Shown here in pieces: positions 58,239 through 64,000 of a stretch of DNA of 64,000 bases (position 1 is its first letter; each line of letters starts with the position of its first letter). The notes beneath the pieces are model-generated. The model saw nothing but the letters and a program-made list of their open reading frames with translations, had not been told where the DNA came from and searched no databases. The position numbers and the translations under genes were made by a program. The stretch covers positions 992,001 through 1,056,000 of the forward strand of contig BEDY01000003.1 in assembly GCA_002335605.1 (NCBI GenBank), given 5' to 3'. The DNA is from Prillingera fragicola (Eukaryota; Basidiomycota; Tremellomycetes; Trichosporonales; Trichosporonaceae).

Positions 58239-60517
58239 ATGACCAAGAAACAAAAGGCCAAGCGGAAAGTAGTGCAACCACCACCAAGCTCTTCGGATTC
58301 TGAAAGCATTGATCCTGGAGTGCTGGCTAGTGTTCTCTCGGTGAGAATCTCCCGCCCAAGCAGTGTGGCTTGTCTCAGTCTGACCGTGTACAGGCAGACT
58401 ATCCTTTGGTTGATCCTTCTCTGGTCTCGGCTCTCTTGCTCGACTACGACCCAAACACCCTCCACAAGCATGTGGACGCAATTCGAGAACAGCTCGGCCT
58501 GCTTGAGGCGACAGCTGTACCGGATACAGGTCATGAGGAAGACTTCGCCGATACACCACCGGTTGACTCCAGCGAGTGGTCGGCTGGGAGGTTATCTCCA
58601 CCATTACGATGCTCGAGTGGCTTCTCCGGACCGACAAGTACAGCTCTGAGTGTCACGTCCGACGATCCTCCCGAACCTCAGAGTGAATCTGAGCTTCTGG
58701 CGACATTATTTCCCAAACTGTCAGTTGCATGAGTGCGTTGACGCTGACGGCCTCGCAGATCGGCCAAAGACATTGCCAAAGTGCTTGCCAACGGCGCCGG
58801 CCTCAACGCTGCTATTGATGATCTCCTGTCTACAGAATTGATTCAAGGCGTGCAGTCCACTGGAGTCTGGCCTGATGAGCCATCAACCACGGAACCATCA
58901 TCAGACGATGAAAGGGTATGGTCCACTACCCGCTCTAGGCGTGGATCTGCCCATTCATCACCGCCGAAGCCAGATAGTATCCAGTTACCGCCAGCGAAGA
59001 TGGCACTACCTCCTGCTGCCGTCACCCAGGCCCTCATTTCCTCTCATTCCAAGAGCAAGCGCAAAAAGGTGAAGGGGACCACAATACCTATAGTCGACAC
59101 TCTGCAACGACGACCTGCTAGTCCTGCCCCTGCCCCCGCCTCTACCACAAAACCGGGTCTCGCGCCTTCCGACGTATGGGCTGCATTCTCTTCGCTGGCG
59201 GCATATCTGGCTGAAGTGGTGCCGCGCGCTAAAGCGAGCTACTACACGTCCTATCTCCACTCGCCAGACTACACATCAGCCCACGACGCCGTGTTGGCGG
59301 CTTTGCAAGCCCTTTCTGCCTCCGCTGGCAATACCCAACCTCCCAGCGATGCTGTCGGTATCTTGGAGGACATGTACGGAGTCTCCATTGACGAATGCGA
59401 CGAGACCAGTGCCCTGTGGATCTGTATTGGTGCCACAAACGGAGAAGTTGCGTCAGTCATGGACCTCATGGATCTGTTGGCAGAGCTCACATGGTGGCCC
59501 GACTACGAGAGTGCCCAGTTGAACGATCCATTTGAGCGACTTGTGTCGCTCAGTGCAAATGTTTCGGCAGCATCCTCTCGGCCTGCAACACCGTCTGCTC
59601 GATTTGCGACACAGCCTATGTCCACATCGCCGTTTGGATCTCGACCCGCTACCCCCGATCTACAACCCTCCACGACTCGAGTTCTCAGTGGCAATCGATT
59701 ATCGCGACCGCAAGCGGTTCACTTGGCAAAGCAGCAGCACGTGGTTCCCGGTTCACGTCCTGCGGCCACAGCTGAAGCACTTCCAACGGCCCGCGAGACT
59801 CCCGGCGGGGCAGCAACCCGTGGCGCCTCCTTCGTGACCATGGCCAACCGCGGACGACCTGCCAACAACTCGATCAACTGGAAGACTGTAGCTCCCAAGA
59901 GCCACCGCCGGGGTCGCGCATTACACCCTCTTGCAGCAAGCATTCCGGCATATGCGCGAGGCATGCTTCCACACGATCAGCGGCCCGGCGCCCTTCAATC
60001 TGCTGAACGCGCAGCCGAGTTCAACCTCACACCAGGCGAATGCTTCGCCAATGGCCAAGCGGCCTGGGACCGCCGTGACGAAGCTATACGTGCGGCTGGC
60101 CGGCACTTCAAGGGTTCTGGGCGGCGCGACACTGGAGCATCTGTTGCAGGACACTATGCAGCACGCGCTCGTGCTGCCGCGGAAACGGCTCGCGAGTGGG
60201 AGCTGCGCGGGGCTCGCCTCGTCGTCGATGAGCAGCTCTCGCGCACTTCCAACACGGTCGACCTGCACTACACCACAGTCGAGCAGGCCATAACGCTTGC
60301 CAAGGAGACATCCGAGCGCTGGTGGAGCAAGATCGAGGCAGATACAGTAAACGGGACTGCGGGTGCGTTCAGACCACTCATAGTAGTCACGGGCAAGGGT
60401 AGGCACTCGGCCGGCCAAAAGGGCGTGCTTGGCCCCGCTGTCGCCAAGGCGCTCTCCTCCGAGGGGTGGCGCATAGAGATCTGCGAGGGGTACATCGCAG
60501 TGAAGGGAAGGCGTTAG
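58239..60517 (+). CDS. CUE2: CUE2-type protein: CUE domains, DUF1771-like helix and Smr nuclease domain
   Basis: Exons 58239-58340, 58394-58719 and 58759-60517 give 728 residues. Two CUE-like ubiquitin-binding segments are visible: residues about 28-72 (VLASVLSADYPLVDPSLVSAL) and 135-170 (LFPKLSAKDIAKVLANG). A long Ser/Pro-rich middle follows. Residues about 550-640 are a charged helical stretch like DUF1771, and 642-727 are an Smr domain with the catalytic D-x-H in TVDLHYTTVEQA and the GKGRHS loop. In yeast, Cue2 cuts mRNA in stalled, collided ribosomes during no-go decay; the domain order here is the same as in Cue2/N4BP2. The function is inferred. The CT/GTCAGT donor of intron 2 is the least typical in the gene. 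Confidence 0.85.
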
Positions 60518-60719
60518 TTTGTGTGCGCGCTGGGTCTTGCTTTGTTGTATCATTGCATAGGTTGCATGGACGGACGATGCTACGTGGATAGCCCACGGCC
60601 CGCTTGATTATGGCATGTACTGCCTTGAACCGACGATCGATAAACGCCGACGAACCTTCAACTCCTCATATAGTACTGTACACTGCTGGAGACGGTTCTG
60701 AACGAGCACATCGGAATCA

Positions 60720-62197
60720 TCACAGCTGAATGCAGAGCTCCTCCTGAGCCTTGGAAACCTCTTGCTTCTCGCCGGTGTGCTTGCCCTTGTCGTCGGACAG
60801 CTTGATGCAATCCTTGCCATCGATCTGGTTGAGCTTGATGACCATGTTGAGAGCCTTGCTCGACTGGTTGGGGTCGCTCTTGCGCTTGAAGTCGTTGGTA
60901 AAGTGGGTACCGATGCCAAACGCCGCGCCGAGGCCAATCTCGTCACATCCCATCTGCAGCTTGATGGCGCGATCGACATCGAGCGAGTCCGAAAATACCA
61001 CACGCTTGCCAACCAATGCGTTGCGGCCACTGACAGGAGTAAGGCCGGCCTGCACTGCGAGATTCTCCCACGCCTTCTTGGCCTTGCGCACAAACTCGTA
61101 GGGATCGCCACTGTCCTGACGAAGGGCCGACCAGCGCAACGCGCGCTCAGGGTCGGAGACGAAGTCGCGGAAGAAGACTTCGGCAGTGTACGTGTCGGTC
61201 AGCATGATGAGCGGGGGACCGCCAGAGTTGGCAGGGTAGACCTCTTCCCACATATCCATTGCGCGGCCATTTGCGCCTTCGTAGCCATAAGTCGCCCCAA
61301 TGGCCATGATCCACTCGTGCGCAATGGTGCCGGACGGCATAAGACCGTACTTGAGAGCGAGGTAGACGTTGCTGGTACCGGTCAAAGCTCCGCCCTTGCC
61401 TCCGTTCGCCTTCCACTCCTCCGCACCGGCAACTAGACCGCGCATGATGGTGTCATGCACGGCAAAGCTGCGACGACGGCGTGTGCCAAACTCGGAGAAG
61501 ATGATCGGCTGCGCTTCATCGGGTGCGAGAAGAGCCATGGCTTTGGCCTTGGCTTGCTCTGACGGTCAGCTTCTGAAAGGCTTCTAGTCACTCACCAAAC
61601 TGCCCATCCATGCTCCAGTCCGTGTCAACAAACTTGAAGTAGCCCTCAGAGACTGACATTAGCTCCACTCTGGTATGCACTCACTGATTGCCATAACGGG
61701 CACCTCATACAGTATTGTCTCGCGCCATGGGCCCTCGATGCGGCACCCGATCTCGCCGGTCCCGTCTTCACCAGCGTTGAACGTCAACTGAACCTGGTTC
61801 TTCGGATCCAGCTTGATGTCGGAGAGAAAGTCGAGGTACGAGGCAGGGAAGAACGGGCACACCTTCTCAAGTCGGCTGCGTTCCTCAGTGGTGAGGCGAA
61901 GATCGGCCAAGCCTAGCTGTAAGTGACGCATTCGGCCTTCTCTCGCTTACGGTTGACGCGCTCCTGAATCCAGTCAAAGCACTCTCGAGTGAAGCGCATC
62001 TGTGGTGCACGGTTTGTGTACTTGATTACAACTACAAGTCAGAATGATGCCACAAAACCTCCGAGCTCACCATTGGCATTAGGAAAGTGGTGCAGCACGG
62101 CATTCTGCATCGTCATCTTGTAATAGTCGGTGTCGAGAATGCTGAAGGGCATCTCTGCCTCTTCGGCTTGCAAATCAAAGATGTTGTGGGTGGCCAT
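60720..62197 (-). CDS. NPT1: Nicotinate phosphoribosyltransferase
   Basis: Five minus-strand exons, 62197-62071, 62031-61951, 61912-61685, 61652-61596 and 61558-60720, give 443 residues. The enzyme joins nicotinate and PRPP, using ATP, to make nicotinate mononucleotide in NAD salvage. Signatures are ILDTDYYKMTMQNAVLHHFP near the N-terminus, YFKFVDTDWSMDGQF, FSEFGTRRRRSFAVHD, GTSNVYLALKYGLMPSGTIA, HEWIMAIGA and RQDSGDPYEF. Intron 2 must end at CTAG rather than the earlier CAG to keep VNRLADLRLTTEE in frame. An upstream in-frame extension exists but has no ATG. It converges with the CUE2-like gene, 202 bp away. Confidence 0.96.
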
Positions 62198-62838
62198 TGC
62201 GCGGAACGGGTGGCGTGGCCAGACTGAATGTCTTGTCACCAAGTCTAAATAGATAACGGGGCCGGTTGTGTGCTCGGCAATTCGGGACGATCCGGGACGA
62301 TAGGCGAGTCAAAGTTGCCAAGATGAGCGCTGCAACGCAGTCACGAGGTGTAGAGGTCTGTGGAGCCGAAGGGGCGGCTGGGTAGTGAATATCGAATGTC
62401 AACAAGCCGACTCGAATCGTCAACAGCAACAGTTCGAATCAGTCCTGGCCATCTGACGTCCGCGCGGGTGACCGGATTTACCCTTACCTATCTGTCACGT
62501 GATGCAGGACAGCGACACGCTACTCTCACGTGGCTCCTCATTGTTCTATTTGTTCAATCTGGTCCCGTTGCTGTTGCCTGACTTTTCCCCCTGGCAGTAT
62601 GAGTAAGTCAAGAGTCATGCTGCACGTACTACTGCTCCTTGCATCAACAACGCACCATCTAGCCCGCCTCACCACTCAGCGACCAGCATTCATGCTCATA
62701 TTCTTCGTCTAAAACAACGCGTTCAAAGCTTCCTGCGGACGTCTAGTGGTGAGCTCTCGGACCCTTCTTCGGAGCACCTCGGATCAATCTACCAGTCACT
62801 GACACTCGCACCAGTTTGGCACGCCGTGACCCGCGAGC
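62198..62838. promoter_or_regulatory. Divergent promoter, NPT1 and the mitochondrial repeat protein
   Basis: 641 bp. TCACGTGA at 62495-62502 and TCACGTGG at 62526-62533 lie near the middle. No ORF of note. Confidence 0.5.
62495..62502. promoter_or_regulatory. TCACGTGA palindrome (E-box)
   Basis: Exact palindrome within GTCACGTGATG, about 300 bp upstream of NPT1 and 340 bp upstream of the plus-strand gene. Confidence 0.5.
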
Positions 62839-64000
62839 ATGCTGCAGTCTGCTAGGCCAGGCGCAGGTCGAGCGTCTAGCCTTGCAGTCCTTGCGGCAGC
62901 CCAATGGCAGCAGGCTCTTCCAGCAGAGTCCAGTCGCCAGGCCCAAGTGCGCGCAGTGGCACCCTCCACGGCAACGCGATCGCGACGCAGCTATGCCGCT
63001 GCGGCGATCACGGCCAAGCCTGCTGCCTTGAACAAACAACCGCTTGGAGAAAGTCTGGATGTCGAAGCATATCTGTCTGAATTTCTGCTGCCTGACGGAG
63101 CATCTCCGGGCAGCGGAGACAAGCACGACTTCACCCCAGATGAACGCTTTCGTCGCCTCTCTCGATCCGACCCAATCGGTGGACTCAGGTATCTCAGTCG
63201 ACTCTCCCCAGATGAACTGTCTACAGTAGGGGACACGTACATTCAGTCGCTTCTTTCTACGATCAAGGGCCCAGGTGCGCATCCTATGCGGCCGACAGAA
63301 GCTACCAGGACCTTAAGGGTAGTCCAGTCGCTCTTGCCGTCACCAACTGGTCGGGGCTTGGAGGGTTCTACTTTGCGGAAACTACTGCGTGCTGGAGTGA
63401 TATTGGGGGCTTCAACATTTGTGAAGCAGGTATTTGCGGAACGAATGGAGGAGCAGGTGCGCACCGGGCGGCGCATCGTGCTCACCGACGCGCTCGTTGC
63501 GGATCTGAGGTCACGGCGAGCATGGAACCTCGCTGTCGCCTTGTTCCCCGGCCCTTCTGCTGCTCTTCCGAGAGACATTTTTACGCCTCAAGTTGTAGAG
63601 GGGCTTATGATGGCCAACATTGCTCTGCAACGACCACACATTGCCGGCAACCTCTTTGAGTTACTTTCGCCCGGCCATGCCTCGCCCGAAACACTTTGTG
63701 CTCTCGTTCAAGCGACTCTTCAGATGGGCGACCTGCCTAGGGCCCAGAATGCTATTCAGCTCGCGACTGCTGCCGGCACTGACATCTCGGCTATTCAGCT
63801 TGTGATCCTCAATGGTTACCGCACGCTGGGCTACAACGCAGACTTGGAACAACGAATGCGATTTGACATTCAGCGTCTCGGCATGTCGCTCTCGGCGCCT
63901 GTGCTCAACGCATTCATGCGGCTACGCTATGATGCGCGTGATACCGATGGTGCAAAGGCCATTTTGCGCGAGTTCAATGTCTTTGGTTCCGGCAGTGGAG
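62839..64000 (+). CDS. Probable mitochondrial helical-repeat (PPR-like) protein, 3' truncated
   Basis: The frame is open from the ATG at 62839 to the end of the window, 387 codons without a stop or intron. The first 60 residues are rich in Arg, Ala and Ser with few acidic residues, and RRSYAAAAITAK looks like a mitochondrial presequence end. From about residue 130 the protein is made of amphipathic helices in pairs. The last part (SAPVLNAFMRLRYDARDTDG, then AKAILREFNVFG) fits the 35-residue PPR pattern of N-x-F...Y...D...A-x-x-I-L-x-E-F. PPR proteins bind organelle RNA. The family call is tentative because the C-terminal half is missing. Confidence 0.6.
   Translation, partial: MLQSARPGAGRASSLAVLAAAQWQQALPAESSRQAQVRAVAPSTATRSRRSYAAAAITAKPAALNKQPLGESLDVEAYLSEFLLPDGASPGSGDKHDFTPDERFRRLSRSDPIGGLRYLSRLSPDELSTVGDTYIQSLLSTIKGPGAHPMRPTEATRTLRVVQSLLPSPTGRGLEGSTLRKLLRAGVILGASTFVKQVFAERMEEQVRTGRRIVLTDALVADLRSRRAWNLAVALFPGPSAALPRDIFTPQVVEGLMMANIALQRPHIAGNLFELLSPGHASPETLCALVQATLQMGDLPRAQNAIQLATAAGTDISAIQLVILNGYRTLGYNADLEQRMRFDIQRLGMSLSAPVLNAFMRLRYDARDTDGAKAILREFNVFGSGSG

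Overview
This window is nuclear DNA from a filamentous or yeast-like fungus, most likely a basidiomycete of the Tremellomycetes, perhaps Trichosporonales. That placement is an inference. It rests on dense small introns (mostly 32-60 nt, GTRNGT donors, CTRAC branch points), strong C-ending codon preference, a complex I gene, and the gene set (HapX, an AA14-like oxidase, a MED25-like Mediator subunit). I rebuilt the gene models by splicing by eye; every complete model sums to a multiple of three and ends at an in-frame stop. There are no bacterial operons, CRISPR arrays or recognisable transposons.

Layout: PAN2 3' part (+, 1-2432); DRS2 flippase (-, 3222-7268); Ldb17/Dip1/SPIN90 actin regulator (-, 7959-10092); F-box-like protein (-, 10732-12428); complex I 51 kDa subunit (+, 12783-14686); UFD4/TRIP12 HECT ligase (+, 15367-21682); WDR83/MORG1 WD40 protein (-, 21881-23020); GPI-anchored AA14-like copper oxidase (+, 24411-25545); MED25-like Mediator subunit with poly-Q (-, 25807-29436); VAC14 (+, 29888-33492); aldo-keto reductase (+, 33837-34863); a 4.6 kb gene-poor stretch with a probable spliced leader; LRR-DH-PH RhoGEF (+, 39482-43743); FTR1 iron permease (-, 44278-45565); HapX iron regulator (+, 47406-49564); SDS22 (-, 49759-51155); MATE transporter (-, 51443-54006); a 68-residue HMG/YABBY-like protein in six exons (-, 54955-55601); ENP1/bystin (-, 56360-57879); CUE2-type Smr nuclease (+, 58239-60517); nicotinate phosphoribosyltransferase (-, 60720-62197); and the 5' part of a probable mitochondrial helical-repeat/PPR-like protein (+, from 62839).

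Most genes are unlinked housekeeping functions. The exception, and the most interesting part, is the divergent FTR1-HapX pair: a high-affinity iron permease and the bZIP regulator of iron homeostasis share 1.84 kb of intergenic DNA. About 200 bp upstream of each start codon lies an exact match to ATCWGATAA, the extended site of fungal GATA-type iron repressors. This looks like a regulator-transporter iron module.
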